Positions 35,428 through 44,369 are shown, numbered from the stretch's first letter. The stretch is 64,000 nt of DNA from Nitrosospira sp. NpAV (GCF_000832065.1 NZ_JXQM01000012.1:1-64000), one strand, 5' to 3'. Numbers and translations: made by a program. Notes: a model not told the origin generated them from the letters alone.

Positions 35428-36714
35428 GTGCTTGCCGCGCTACTGATTTTTCTTGTCACCATTGTTCTGGTGATCTGGCAACCGCGCGGGCTCGGCATCG
35501 GCTGGAGCGCAATGCTCGGGGCCTCCGTGGCGCTGCTATCCGGCGTGGTGCATCCTAGCGATATTCTGATTGTCTGGCAGATTGTCTGGAACGCGACGGC
35601 CACCTTCATCGCCGTTATCATCATCAGCCTGTTGCTGGATGAGGCCGGATTTTTCGAATGGGCGGCTCTGCACGTGGCACGGTGGGGCGGCGGACATGGC
35701 CGGATGCTATTTGCCTTGATCATCCTGCTCGGGGCGTCAGTCGCTGCCTTATTTGCCAATGATGGGGCGGCGCTAATTCTCACGCCCATCGTGATGGCGA
35801 TGCTCCTGGCATTGGGATTCAATCCGGCAGCCACTCTCGCGTTTGTAATGGCGGCGGGTTTTATCGCCGATGTTGCCAGCCTGCCGTTCGTTGTTTCCAA
35901 TCTGGTCAATATCGTATCCGCCGATTTTTTTAAAATCGGGTTCAACTCTTACGCCTCGGTCATGATTCCGGTAAATATCGCGGCAGTGATCGCCGCCCTG
36001 AGTATGTTATTGCTCTATTTTCGCCACGGTATTCCAGCATACTATGAGGTGAGGCAGCTTAAGCGACCCAGCGATGCCATCCGGGACGTGGTGACTTTTC
36101 GCACCGGCTGGCTGGTGCTCGTGCTGCTGCTGGTCGGATTTTTCGGACTCGAACCGGTCGGGATACCGATCAGTGCTGTTGCGGCTGCTGGTGCGGTGCT
36201 TCTCTTTGTTGTGGCCGCGCAGGGACATGTCATCAGCACCCGTAAGGTACTGCGCGAGGCTCCCTGGCAGATTGTCATTTTTTCGCTTGGGATGTATCTC
36301 GTGGTTTATGGTTTGCGCAATGAGGGGCTTACCGACTATATCGCCCAATTGCTTGATTACTTTGCACAGCGGGGAATATGGGGAGCCGCATTCGGAACCG
36401 GCCTTCTTACTGCCTTCCTCTCCTCAATCATGAATAATATGCCAACGGTGCTGGTGGGAGCGCTTTCCATTGATGCCACGAATACCGCAGGCGCAGTCAA
36501 GGAAGCGATGATCTATGCCAATGTGATTGGCTGCGACCTGGGACCCAAGATCACGCCTATCGGATCACTGGCGACGCTGCTCTGGCTCCATGTCCTGGCC
36601 CGCAAGGGTATGAAAATCACCTGGGGCTATTATTTTACGGTAGGCATCGTGCTGACCGTGCCAGTCTTGCTGTTGACGTTGGCAGCCTTGGCATTACGTC
36701 TCAGTATGCCTTGA
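35428..36714 (+). CDS. arsB: Arsenite efflux transporter ArsB
   Basis: The 428-residue inner-membrane protein has about 12 hydrophobic segments. It matches ArsB, not ACR3: [19 protein letters not shown], a [18 protein letters not shown] segment, and [21 protein letters not shown] near the C-terminus. It exports As(III)/Sb(III). No arsA ATPase is encoded, so it would act as a secondary antiporter. The GTG start at 35428 has AAGGAG upstream. It is the last gene of arsR-arsI-arsC-arsB. Confidence 0.94.
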   Translation: MLAALLIFLVTIVLVIWQPRGLGIGWSAMLGASVALLSGVVHPSDILIVWQIVWNATATFIAVIIISLLLDEAGFFEWAALHVARWGGGHGRMLFALIILLGASVAALFANDGAALILTPIVMAMLLALGFNPAATLAFVMAAGFIADVASLPFVVSNLVNIVSADFFKIGFNSYASVMIPVNIAAVIAALSMLLLYFRHGIPAYYEVRQLKRPSDAIRDVVTFRTGWLVLVLLLVGFFGLEPVGIPISAVAAAGAVLLFVVAAQGHVISTRKVLREAPWQIVIFSLGMYLVVYGLRNEGLTDYIAQLLDYFAQRGIWGAAFGTGLLTAFLSSIMNNMPTVLVGALSIDATNTAGAVKEAMIYANVIGCDLGPKITPIGSLATLLWLHVLARKGMKITWGYYFTVGIVLTVPVLLLTLAALALRLSMP

Positions 36715-36814
36715 CTATTGCGCTGCCCTGGATTTTTTATTGATCCGGATGAGAAATATGAATATGGGAAAAAGAAGAAAGGACGCAAAAATGGTGGTTA
36801 AGGATCAAATCCGT

Positions 36815-36973
36815 TCATGAGGACGGCTCCTGAAAGTATGGCGCATTACTCTTGAGATAGTCGTTCCATTGCTCTAGAATTTCCAGAAGGTGGTTCGAAG
36901 TTTCGCACTCCGCGTCCGCCAAATAGCTTTCCCAAATCGGGTTATGGCATTCTTCCTTCGATGGGTTCCCCAA
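36815..36973 (-). CDS. Candidate small acidic protein in the ars-adh gap, unknown
   Basis: The 52-codon frame is on the minus strand. It reads like a real protein: KEECHNPIWESYLADAE at the start, and HLLEILEQWNDYLKSNAPYF near the end, with sensible amphipathic helices. The first usable start is TTG at 36973. An ATG-started frame just upstream (MTTIEIGEP) is out of frame by one base, so the gene may carry a frameshift. No family is recognised. Confidence 0.35.
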   Translation of the reverse strand: MGNPSKEECHNPIWESYLADAECETSNHLLEILEQWNDYLKSNAPYFQEPSS

Positions 36974-37032
36974 TTTCGATTGTTGTCATGATTGTTATTG
37001 TTGAACTCAACAATTGAGCTTTGCGGGGCAAC

Positions 37033-38043
37033 ATGTCCGAGCTGGATTATTCCATGCAAGCAATGGTGCTGGATGAGCAGGGACAAACGGTGCATATGCG
37101 CTGCCTGCCTCGTCCCCGGCCAAATCCGGATCAACTGCTTATTAAAATAGCGGCCTGTGCCGTTTGCCGCACGGATCTGCATATCATTGACGGTGAATTG
37201 CCCGGACCAAAGCTGCCGATAATTCCCGGTCATGAGATCGTGGGGCGGGTGGTGTCTTGCGGAACAAACGTCCACAATTTTGCGATTGGGGAGCGGATTG
37301 GTATTCCCTGGCTGGGTTGGACCTGTGGGCACTGCCGGTACTGCCGTAATGGCCATGAAAATTTGTGTGCGGAAGCCAAGTTTACCGGATATCAAATCGA
37401 TGGTGGCTATGCAGAATATACCGTTGCGGACGCGCGTTACTGTTTCCGCATACCGGAAGCTTACAGTGACGTCGAAGCGGCACCCTTATTATGTGCTGGC
37501 CTGATTGGCTATCGCGCGTTCAAAATGGCAGGGACCGCGGATCGGGTTGGGATTTACGGTTTTGGCGCAGCGGCCCATATCGTGGCGCAAATCCTGCGTT
37601 ATCAGGGGCGGAGATTATTCGCGTTCACACGCGCTGGTGATACGATGGCACAGGATTTTGCCAGCCGGATGGGTGCGGCGTGGGTAGGCAACTCGGATGT
37701 GACGCCGCCTGAAGAGCTTGATGCCGCCATTATTTTTGCCTCCGCCGGCGCTTTGGTGCCTGCCGCACTGCGCGCTATCCGCCCAGGGGGGATCGTGATT
37801 TGTGGTGGCATCCACATGAGCGAAATCCCTGCTTTTCCCTACGACATTCTATGGCGCGAAAAACATCTGGTCTCGGTTGCTAACCTGACTCGCCAAGACG
37901 CCGAAGAATTTCTGGTATTGGCGCCGAAAGTGCCCATTCGGGTGACGACGGAATCCCTGTCGCTAAGCCAGGCCGATACCGCGCTGATGAGACTACGAGA
38001 AGGAAAACTGACAGGTGCGGCGGTATTGATTCCCGATCGTTAA
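37033..38043 (+). CDS. Zinc-dependent alcohol dehydrogenase (MDR family)
   Basis: The protein has 336 residues. Catalytic zinc ligands: Cys in ACAVCRTDLH and His in PGHEIVG. The four structural zinc Cys lie in CGHCRYCRNGHENLC. The nucleotide-binding region GIYGFGAAAHIVAQIL is a divergent Rossmann motif. The ATG at 37033 was chosen over an in-frame TTG at 37021. It lies between the ars operon and tRNA-Arg, in the accessory segment. Substrate is unknown. Confidence 0.9.
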   Translation: MSELDYSMQAMVLDEQGQTVHMRCLPRPRPNPDQLLIKIAACAVCRTDLHIIDGELPGPKLPIIPGHEIVGRVVSCGTNVHNFAIGERIGIPWLGWTCGHCRYCRNGHENLCAEAKFTGYQIDGGYAEYTVADARYCFRIPEAYSDVEAAPLLCAGLIGYRAFKMAGTADRVGIYGFGAAAHIVAQILRYQGRRLFAFTRAGDTMAQDFASRMGAAWVGNSDVTPPEELDAAIIFASAGALVPAALRAIRPGGIVICGGIHMSEIPAFPYDILWREKHLVSVANLTRQDAEEFLVLAPKVPIRVTTESLSLSQADTALMRLREGKLTGAAVLIPDR

Positions 38044-38207
38044 GCTTTCAAGACGGTAAACCGGACCGTGGCTGATTCGACGTTCGCGGCGCATAACATC
38101 AGAAAGTCATGCACTTTTTCTGGCGGATTAAGTAAAGAACTATAGAGAATTACTGTAACGTGGCAATGAGGAGAATTTCCCCAAAAATTTTAATTGATGG
38201 ATTCACT

Positions 38208-38238
38208 TTGACGTGATGAGTCGCCAGTCTGGTATAAT
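38208..38238 (+). promoter_or_regulatory. tRNA-Arg promoter with extended -10
   Basis: TTGACG (38208-38213) and TGG-TATAAT (TATAAT 38233-38238) with a long 19-nt spacer. The TGn extension may compensate for the spacing. Transcription would begin about 35 nt before the tRNA. Confidence 0.5.
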
Positions 38239-38280
38239 TGTGCCTAGTAGCCTGCCGGAGTTAAAGGATCGGCTGCGAAA

Positions 38281-38357
38281 GCGCCCGTAGCTCAGTTGGA
38301 TAGAGTACTTGGCTACGAACCAAGGGGTCGTGGGTTCGAATCCTGCCGGGCGCGCCA
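38281..38357 (+). tRNA. tRNA-Arg (anticodon ACG), CCA encoded
   Basis: The 77-nt cloverleaf has a GCGCCCG/CGGGCGC acceptor stem, an anticodon stem CTTGG/CCAAG with ACG in the loop, a GGTTCGAATCC T arm and genomic CCA. Its 3' 47 nt (38311-38357) are repeated imperfectly at 39326-39371. Confidence 0.97.
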
Positions 38358-38364
38358 TGAAATC

Positions 38365-38396
38365 AAGGAGTTAGAGAATCCTCTAACTCCTTTTTC
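38365..38396 (+). terminator. Rho-independent terminator after tRNA-Arg
   Basis: A perfect 12-bp stem (AAGGAGTTAGAG with CTCTAACTCCTT) closes an AATC loop and runs into TTTCTTT. It starts 8 nt after the tRNA CCA. Confidence 0.9.
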
Positions 38397-38578
38397 TTTG
38401 CCTTCTCTCCGGAACCTAAGTTAAGTACCCAACAGATTGCAACGCTGGAATTAAACGGAGTTCATGGAGTTCAGGGGGAGGAGGTATGGATCAGTAGGAA
38501 GGACCCGTCCGATCCTCTAGATGTGCTCACATAAAAATTCTGTTTCATTGGTAATATGTCAGAGACATAGATCCGATA

Positions 38579-39166
38579 TCATTTCGCGGCCACTACACAA
38601 ATGAGCGGATGTGAGCGAACGCCATTGTGATGCACACTTACTGAGAAAAAACCCGCTTGCGCAAACAATTGCGTAAGTTTATCCGGGCGGAACGCTTGAT
38701 ATGCTTTCTGTTTTTTATCACGAACCGTGACAGCGACATGACCACTCGGTTTAAGAACCCGATGCAGCTCACGCAACCCTTGGAGTGGCTCCTTCCAAAA
38801 ATAGATGCAATTGATGGAAAACGCTTTGTCGAATGTCGAGTCGGCAAAGGGCAAATGTTCCGCTGAGCCAAGTTGTAAATTGACGCGCCCGGCGGCAATT
38901 GCTGCTTCATTTAATTGCCTTGCCGACGCCAGCATGGTTTCGGAGTGATCAATGCCAGCGATGTGAACCGAGGCGTTTACATCCGACAATAATTGGATTG
39001 CCTGCCCCGGTCCAAACCCCACCTCGAGAATATTTTCGCTGTTATTGATTTCCAAGAGAGAGATCGTCCACTCGTTGTCGGGGCGGTTGCGCCACGCCAT
39101 AATCCGACCTACTATACGGCCGATCAAACCTCTCGGTAGTCCAGCTTGACTAATTGCGGAACTCAT
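38579..39166 (-). CDS. Class I SAM-dependent methyltransferase, orphan cargo of the tRNA-Arg element
   Basis: The protein has 195 residues. It has the SAM-binding motif I ILEVGFGPGQAIQLL, an acidic end of strand 2 (IAGIDHSETML), and LPFADSTFDKAFSINCIYFW as motif IV-like, as in UbiE/ubiquinone-type and small-molecule methyltransferases. Substrate is unknown. It is the only gene between tRNA-Arg and the duplicated tRNA 3' end, which suggests that it came with an integrated element. Confidence 0.85.
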   Translation of the reverse strand: MSSAISQAGLPRGLIGRIVGRIMAWRNRPDNEWTISLLEINNSENILEVGFGPGQAIQLLSDVNASVHIAGIDHSETMLASARQLNEAAIAAGRVNLQLGSAEHLPFADSTFDKAFSINCIYFWKEPLQGLRELHRVLKPSGHVAVTVRDKKQKAYQAFRPDKLTQLFAQAGFFSVSVHHNGVRSHPLICVVAAK

Positions 39167-39325
39167 TGGTGCTTTCGACGCTAACTTCGTTATCGGAAGA
39201 CAGCTCCAACTCCGACCTCTTCATATAGATCATGAGCTTAGAAGGGTTGTGTTCGAAGATATATTGTACCATTTGCCTGATACAGGGTCTTGATATATAA
39301 TGATAATATATTGTTCAGAACATAC

Positions 39326-39371
39326 GGCTACGAACCAAGGGTCTTGGGTTCGAATTCTGCCGGGCGCGCCA
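39326..39371 (+). repeat. Partial tRNA-Arg copy (probable att site)
   Basis: This 46-bp sequence starts GGCTACGAACCAAGGG and ends CCGGGCGCGCCA. It repeats the tRNA-Arg anticodon-loop-to-CCA part with three small differences (one missing G, two substitutions). Only the 3' part of the tRNA is present. Together with 38311-38357 it makes a direct repeat about 1 kb apart, as left by site-specific integration into a tRNA. Confidence 0.85.
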
Positions 39372-39469
39372 CGTGAACAAAGGCTAGGCGAAGGTCTGGC
39401 CTCTTGTTATCCCTCAGTTGGCATCCGGTCATCCTAGAGTTGAAAACGCACAACTTTTCATAATTCATT

Positions 39470-39685
39470 ATGTCTGCCACCATTTATTGCTACCATTGTC
39501 ATGTTCAACACTCGCGCGATGAGATGCGTCTGGTCGTTACAAAGACGGGCAAACGCTGGCGATGCGAGCGTAGCATCAAGAGCGCCCAGGCTGACAGGAA
39601 AACACGTGATGCGTTCGGACGCCAGATCTCGGCCATCAATAAGGCGGAGGCGCAGGCAAATATTCGAATGAGATCGAAAGACTGA
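39470..39685 (+). CDS. Small zinc-ribbon-like protein, unknown
   Basis: The protein has 71 residues. It starts MSATIYCYHCHVQHSRDEM and has a later RWRCE. The CxxC with a distant Cys suggests a partial zinc-binding ribbon. The C-terminal half is basic and helical. A TTCATAATTCATT sequence precedes the ATG without a strong ribosome site. It lies just outside the tRNA-Arg-flanked segment. A hairpin at 39697-39740 follows. Confidence 0.55.
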   Translation: MSATIYCYHCHVQHSRDEMRLVVTKTGKRWRCERSIKSAQADRKTRDAFGRQISAINKAEAQANIRMRSKD

Positions 39686-39696
39686 GCATTAAGCTT

Positions 39697-39740
39697 ATAT
39701 GATGCGTAGCCCATTTAACGGGGCTAGAAGCGTCATATCA
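39697..39740. repeat. Imperfect hairpin after the zinc-ribbon ORF
   Basis: TATATGATGCG-TAGCCC pairs imperfectly with GGGGCTA and CGTCATATCA across a short loop. There is no T-run, so it is not a clear intrinsic terminator. It may be a bidirectional attenuator or a repeat element. Confidence 0.45.
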
Positions 39741-39891
39741 TTCGTTCAAATCGATATTCTCCCCGTCTGCAGAGTAATCTTTTCGCAATAAGGCAGCCGG
39801 GTAGCACGTCGGTCGCGGTCATGCGAGAATATGAGAGGGTCGATTCCCGGCTTTTTATGCCCATATCATGGGCTCTCCTCCGTCCGGTTCC

Positions 39892-41736
39892 TTAAGATCT
39901 CGTAGGTCCTATAAGCCTTTTCGCAGGAGATAGTGCGCTTACCACTGACGCTGGCACGGGTGGCAATTGTCCGCATGCAGTCGCCGCGATCAATTCACCA
40001 GAAAGTCCGGCCGTTATCAAGCCACGTGTACCATGCCCCAGGCTGGCATAAAGCCCAGGTAAAATTTCCCCTACCAGCGGCATGGCGCCGGGAACAGAAC
40101 CCCTCACCGCTGCGCGTCCGCCCAGTTGCCCGACATCCAAAGAATCAATATTCATGGCACTGGCGAGAGTGGGAGAGATTTCCGCCAGTCTCGATAAGTT
40201 CTCGACATGATCGGCTATGCGCAAATCAACCCCTTCGTCGTTAAAGCCATGCGTCGCTCCTATTACATGTGATCCCGTGACGGATGGAGCGAGATAGCCG
40301 CGCGCGCATACGATTGTCCGTAGATTCCGGCTATGCAGCGTAGCGGGGACTACAGTGATCTGCCCGCGCACCGGCGTCAGCGGGAAGTCTGCCAGTGGCG
40401 CGAATGATTTCACTTGGTATCCGGTGCAAACCACAACAACCTCCGCCTCACAAAACCACGACTGCCCACGTGAGTTTTCCCCCTCCACACGCCAGCCAGT
40501 ATCCGCCGCCATCAAGGATTCCACACGATGGCCGGTGCGCCGCACGATGGCCGGGCTGGTCGCCAGTTCTGTGCAGAATCGCGTTGGCACTACCCAGCCA
40601 CCGGCGGGAAACCACAAGCCGCCATATGCCAGTTCGATACCAGCCAGAGAGGATGCCTCGGCCGCATCCACATATCGCAATACATGCTGCGGCCAGTGGA
40701 GCACCCTTAGCTTGTCGATTCGTTTCGCCTCTTCTGCGGAAAAGGCCAGTTGCAGTTCTCCACACTCCGCACGGGAGATGCCATCTATGGGCAGTTTTTC
40801 GTCCAGCAAAGCAAGCGCATGTCCGTAGGATGCCAGTACAAAGCGTTGCAGCGGATTCATACCTGCGCTCAATCGGGTGTGCAGAATGCCTCGCGGGTTA
40901 CCCGACGCCGCCGCCGCCAACGCGGGTGAATGTTCAATGAGGGCAGTGGAGATCCCGCGTATTGCCAATGCCGAAGCAACGGCGCAACCCGCCACCCCTC
41001 CGCCTATAACAATAGCTGTTGCAGGCTTGGAGGAGACGGGTCGCATGAGCGACGAACCAGGGAGGCAGCCTTTCAGCATTTCGCGTTTGCTCCCAAAGCC
41101 GGGCAATTTGCTTACCTGAAATCCGGCTTCCTCCAGACCTCGCCGTACCCCGCCAGCACATGTATAGGTGGCAAATGTGGCCCCTGGCCGGGAAGCCCGT
41201 ACGACACTTTCAAACACCTGCTGTGTCCACATTTCGGGATTGCGCGCCGGGGAAAAGCCGTCGAGAAACCATGCATCGACACCATGATGGATTTCAGGCA
41301 GCGACTCGGCCACATCGCCTATTGCCAGCGTCAGCCGTACCCGTCCATTGGCAAAGCTCCATCGATTCCAGCCCGGTACGCGGCGCGGCCACCGTGTAAT
41401 GAGATTATCAGCATAAGGCTGCAACACCGGCCATAATGCGAGTGCACCAATTAGTTCCCGCTCATCAACCGGATATCTTTCGACGCTGAAAAAATCCAGG
41501 GTGGCTCCGGTTGGGGCCAGTTCATCGAATAGTTGCCATGCGCATAAGAAGCTCAGCCCGGTGCCGAATCCCGTCTCGCCGATGGCGAAGGCACCTTCCG
41601 CCAAAGACGCAAAACGATCATGGAGTTGATTGCCTTGCAGGAAAACATGACGTTTTTCCGCCAACCCGGAATCTCTTGAGAAATAGATATCGTCGAAGAG
41701 GGAAGAAAAGAGTTGGCCATTTTGCCAATTGATCAT
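39892..41736 (-). CDS. mnmC: Bifunctional tRNA (mnm5s2U34) methyltransferase/FAD oxidoreductase MnmC
   Basis: MnmC finishes the mnm5s2U wobble modification in tRNAs. It has 614 residues. The N-terminal methyltransferase domain has GETGFGTGLSFLCAW (motif I) and VDAWFLDGFSPARNPEMW. The C-terminal FAD domain begins IVIGGGVAGCAVASAL and ends with a GHGTRGLITAGLSGELIA region. The two domains remove carboxymethyl from cmnm5 to give nm5, then methylate it. The full domain complement is intact. It is a single gene on the minus strand. Confidence 0.96.
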   Translation of the reverse strand: MINWQNGQLFSSLFDDIYFSRDSGLAEKRHVFLQGNQLHDRFASLAEGAFAIGETGFGTGLSFLCAWQLFDELAPTGATLDFFSVERYPVDERELIGALALWPVLQPYADNLITRWPRRVPGWNRWSFANGRVRLTLAIGDVAESLPEIHHGVDAWFLDGFSPARNPEMWTQQVFESVVRASRPGATFATYTCAGGVRRGLEEAGFQVSKLPGFGSKREMLKGCLPGSSLMRPVSSKPATAIVIGGGVAGCAVASALAIRGISTALIEHSPALAAAASGNPRGILHTRLSAGMNPLQRFVLASYGHALALLDEKLPIDGISRAECGELQLAFSAEEAKRIDKLRVLHWPQHVLRYVDAAEASSLAGIELAYGGLWFPAGGWVVPTRFCTELATSPAIVRRTGHRVESLMAADTGWRVEGENSRGQSWFCEAEVVVVCTGYQVKSFAPLADFPLTPVRGQITVVPATLHSRNLRTIVCARGYLAPSVTGSHVIGATHGFNDEGVDLRIADHVENLSRLAEISPTLASAMNIDSLDVGQLGGRAAVRGSVPGAMPLVGEILPGLYASLGHGTRGLITAGLSGELIAATACGQLPPVPASVVSALSPAKRLIGPTRS

Positions 41737-41826
41737 CCTAAATCCGTAGCGGCTTCATATAGAAGATAAGCGTGAAATAATACGAAATATTGTCATTAAT
41801 GGTATCCACACGCCTTGGGCTTGCAA

Positions 41827-42573
41827 TCAGTCAATGTCATCAATCGGTTTGTTTAATCTGATCGCTTTTTTTCGACGCATTCGAAGGTTGAGGAACTCCA
41901 CGCTGACTGAAAATGCCATTGCGAAATAAATATAGCCTTTCGGAACATGCACATCAAAACCTTCCACGATAAGGGTTACGCCGACCAATATGAGAAACGA
42001 AAGCGCAAGAATTTTGATGGTTGGGTGAGTATCCACAAAATCTCCTATCGACTTGGCTGCCATCAACATAACCAGCACCGCCAATATGATGGCAATCGCC
42101 ATGAGTGAAACATGCTCGACCAGACCAACGGCTGTTATGACCGAATCGAGCGAAAAAACGATATCCAGGACAGCAATCTGCACGAGCACCATTCCCATGC
42201 TATTGGCGACGACTTTGTGACCCCCCTCATCATCCATACCTTCGACGCTATTGTGTATCTCATGCGTGGCTTTAGCCAGTAGAAACAGGCCTCCCCCAAT
42301 CAGAACGACGTCACGCCCTGAAATCACGTTGCTGAATAGCTCAAACCATGGTTCAGTTAAGCTCATTACCCATGAAATGGAGAACAGCAGCCCAAGACGA
42401 GTAAGCATGGCCAGGCCAAGTCCCATTCTTCTCGCAGAATTGCGTTGAGCTTCGGGAAGACGGCCTACAAGTATCGAGATGAAGATTATATTGTCGATCC
42501 CCAATACTATTTCCAGCGCGGTTAACGTCACTAACGCTACCCATGCTTCCGGGCTAGCCAGCCACTCAAACAT
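41827..42573 (-). CDS. TerC family integral membrane protein
   Basis: The protein has 248 residues with about seven hydrophobic segments. TerC signature sequences are ALEIVLGIDNIIFISILVGRL near the N-terminus, and AVLDIVFSLDSVITAVGLV in the middle. Acidic residues in these motifs are the likely metal-binding positions. Some family members handle Mn2+ or tellurite-related stress, but the substrate here is unknown. The ATG at 42573 (GGGAGA upstream) is preferred over a longer frame to 42660. Confidence 0.9.
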   Translation of the reverse strand: MFEWLASPEAWVALVTLTALEIVLGIDNIIFISILVGRLPEAQRNSARRMGLGLAMLTRLGLLFSISWVMSLTEPWFELFSNVISGRDVVLIGGGLFLLAKATHEIHNSVEGMDDEGGHKVVANSMGMVLVQIAVLDIVFSLDSVITAVGLVEHVSLMAIAIILAVLVMLMAAKSIGDFVDTHPTIKILALSFLILVGVTLIVEGFDVHVPKGYIYFAMAFSVSVEFLNLRMRRKKAIRLNKPIDDID

Positions 42574-42895
42574 CAACTTTCTCCCATTTTCAACACAAAC
42601 CCGGATATCCATTAAGTGGCTCTTCGAGCCTATCCGAGGGATGCGGTAAGTTTCGGTCATTTCATCGCTTTCCCAGACGAACTCGCAACCCGTCGTGTCA
42701 TCAATCCCGCATCACGATGGATTATCCGGGTTAAACGCTATTCTCAAGCCGCTATTCTCCCATCCCTGTTTCTCTCACGCCAGATATTGTCATAGGCGAT
42801 TCCCAGCAGGTACCTGAGAGGAATTGATCTAAGGATACTCAGCGCGAGACTGCACCGGTCACGCGGATAGGGAGCCGCTGTGGACCGTTCAAAGT
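42574..42895. other. Intergenic region between the TerC gene and the egtD remnant
   Basis: About 320 bp with no supported gene on either strand. No promoter or terminator of confidence was seen apart from the ribosome site of the TerC gene. Confidence 0.4.
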
Positions 42896-43213
42896 CTATG
42901 TTATTACGCCCAGGCTGACAGCGAACCAACGATTGGGATCTGTCCAGATATGCTCAATCACGAAGCCGCCGCGCTGCAACAGATCCTCAAGGCACGCGAC
43001 TGTGTACTTATAACTGTTTTCGGTATGAATACGTTCACCTTGATAAAACTGTAATGTCGTATCAAGAGCATCGACTCTCACAGATTGGAGACACGTGCTT
43101 TCGAGATGCAGTTCGATGCGCGAGGCCGCCTCATTCCAGAATGACACATGGTGGAAAGCATCCGGCTCGAAGTGACCGCCAAGTTCTCGATTGATTATGA
43201 CGAAAAGGCTTCA
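42896..43213 (-). pseudogene. 5'-truncated egtD-like histidine N-methyltransferase remnant
   Basis: The open minus-strand frame encodes about 105 residues: INRELGGHFEPDAFHHVSFW, then NEAASRIELHL, the GERIHTENSYKY motif, and WTDPNRWFAVSLG at the end. This is the C-terminal third of the EgtD/DUF2260 family (L-histidine N-alpha-methyltransferase). A stop codon lies just upstream (about 43215-43225), and the SAM-binding part is absent. The fragment is not a complete gene, and no egtB is nearby. Confidence 0.8.
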
Positions 43214-43465
43214 TCGGAAATCTACTTGGAACTATTCTTGCGTGGATTAACAGTTTTTTGATCTATAATTTATGATAAAAGCGTAATCAAAAGTCATATT
43301 CAAGAAACCTGACAAGCCGTTAGAATGTATGCATATTATTTGCAAATTCTCTATAAGTATCAGTATTAATTCTGTACGCTGGCAGACATAAGTGTCGTCC
43401 AGCGCGCCCGGATTTGTTCGTTATGGAAAAAATCAGTTCAGCCGTTTGCATATTGGTGAACCGTA
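43214..43465. other. AT-rich gap upstream of the 39-codon ORF
   Basis: No gene of confidence. The sequence is AT-rich and contains TATAAT-like motifs (for example about 43263-43270) without a good partner. Confidence 0.35.
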
Positions 43466-43585
43466 ATGAATATGCCGGAATGGTTGTTTTTGTGTGCTAC
43501 CGCACTGACCGTATTCAACAAATTGCGCATTCTGTACCCGCCTGAAACACTCTTACCAGATTGGATTTCTTCGCTGGGCATATAG
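43466..43585 (+). CDS. 39-codon ORF upstream of the PRC-barrel gene, uncertain
   Basis: ATG with a GGTGA-like site 7 nt upstream. The peptide begins MNMPEWLFLCATALTVF, which suggests a short hydrophobic segment, and ends PDWISSLGI. It lies 44 nt before the PRC-barrel gene. There is no homologue to name, and the ORF may be chance. Confidence 0.3.
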   Translation: MNMPEWLFLCATALTVFNKLRILYPPETLLPDWISSLGI

Positions 43586-43629
43586 CAGTAACGAGGATTT
43601 CTCAAATACTATATTTATAGGAGATAAAC

Positions 43630-44139
43630 ATGAGCTACGAAGATCGCGATACCTACGGCATGTATAAAAATTACGACGAGAAGGGGCCAGGGCCTCGATT
43701 GATGGGTGCTGACACTCTCATCGGAGACGATGTATACAATCATAAGGATGAAGATCTTGGTGATATCAAGGAAATCATGCTGGATGTAAACAATGGCAGA
43801 ATTGCTTATGCGGTGCTGTCTTTTGGGGGGTTTCTTGGCATCGCCAACAAGCTTTTCGCGGTGCCGTGGAGTGCGCTGAAGCTGGATACCGTGAATAAAC
43901 GTTTCCTGCTCAAGGTAGATAAGGAACGTCTCGAATCCGCGCCGGGCTTCGATAAAGATAATTGGCCGGATATGGCTGACCCGACCTGGCAAAATACGAT
44001 CCATTCTTACTATGGAACACAATCATATACGGATACCAAGTCTTCCGCCGACTATGTGGCATCCGGTCAAAAAAACGACGAGAGGGTTATTCCGGTGGCG
44101 CCAGTTGGCGCGGATAAGGCAAAGGATAAGCGGTACTGA
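43630..44139 (+). CDS. PRC-barrel domain protein
   Basis: The protein has 169 residues. The PRC-barrel fold occupies about 25-100: LMGADTLIGDDVYNHKDEDLG, IKEIMLDVNNGRIAYAVLSFGG, then FAVPWSALKLD. The C-terminal part is Asp/Lys/Tyr-rich and disordered-looking. There is no signal peptide, so it is likely cytoplasmic. Stress-related PRC proteins of this layout are common in betaproteobacteria, but the ligand is unknown. An AGGAGAT ribosome site lies 5 nt before the ATG. A strong terminator follows at 44215. Confidence 0.85.
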   Translation: MSYEDRDTYGMYKNYDEKGPGPRLMGADTLIGDDVYNHKDEDLGDIKEIMLDVNNGRIAYAVLSFGGFLGIANKLFAVPWSALKLDTVNKRFLLKVDKERLESAPGFDKDNWPDMADPTWQNTIHSYYGTQSYTDTKSSADYVASGQKNDERVIPVAPVGADKAKDKRY

Positions 44140-44214
44140 TGGCATCAAAGACGAGACCGAAGGGTCCTGTCAATTTCATAAGTAAAAATCGCTTCCCGAT
44201 TCAAGGGTTGCGTG

Positions 44215-44250
44215 AACAAAGGAGGCAAGTCATCTTGCCTCCTTTGTTTT
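44215..44250 (+). terminator. Rho-independent terminator after the PRC-barrel gene
   Basis: A perfect 15-bp stem (AACAAAGGAGGCAAG with its complement), a TCAT loop and a trailing T run. It could also work on the opposite strand because of the A-rich upstream side. Confidence 0.9.
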
Positions 44251-44369
44251 ATTGGGATGAAGCCGAGCTTCATGAAAGTGGATAATATTGGCACCCAATA
44301 GTGCTTTCGCGATTCGATGCTGCTGAGTGCTGATCTGTTTATTCCTTGCAGCCTGTTAAAATCGGCCGG

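Noticed and set aside
39372..39469. Second integrase-type gene beside the partial tRNA-Arg copy
   Set aside because: The gap is under 100 bp with no coding potential.
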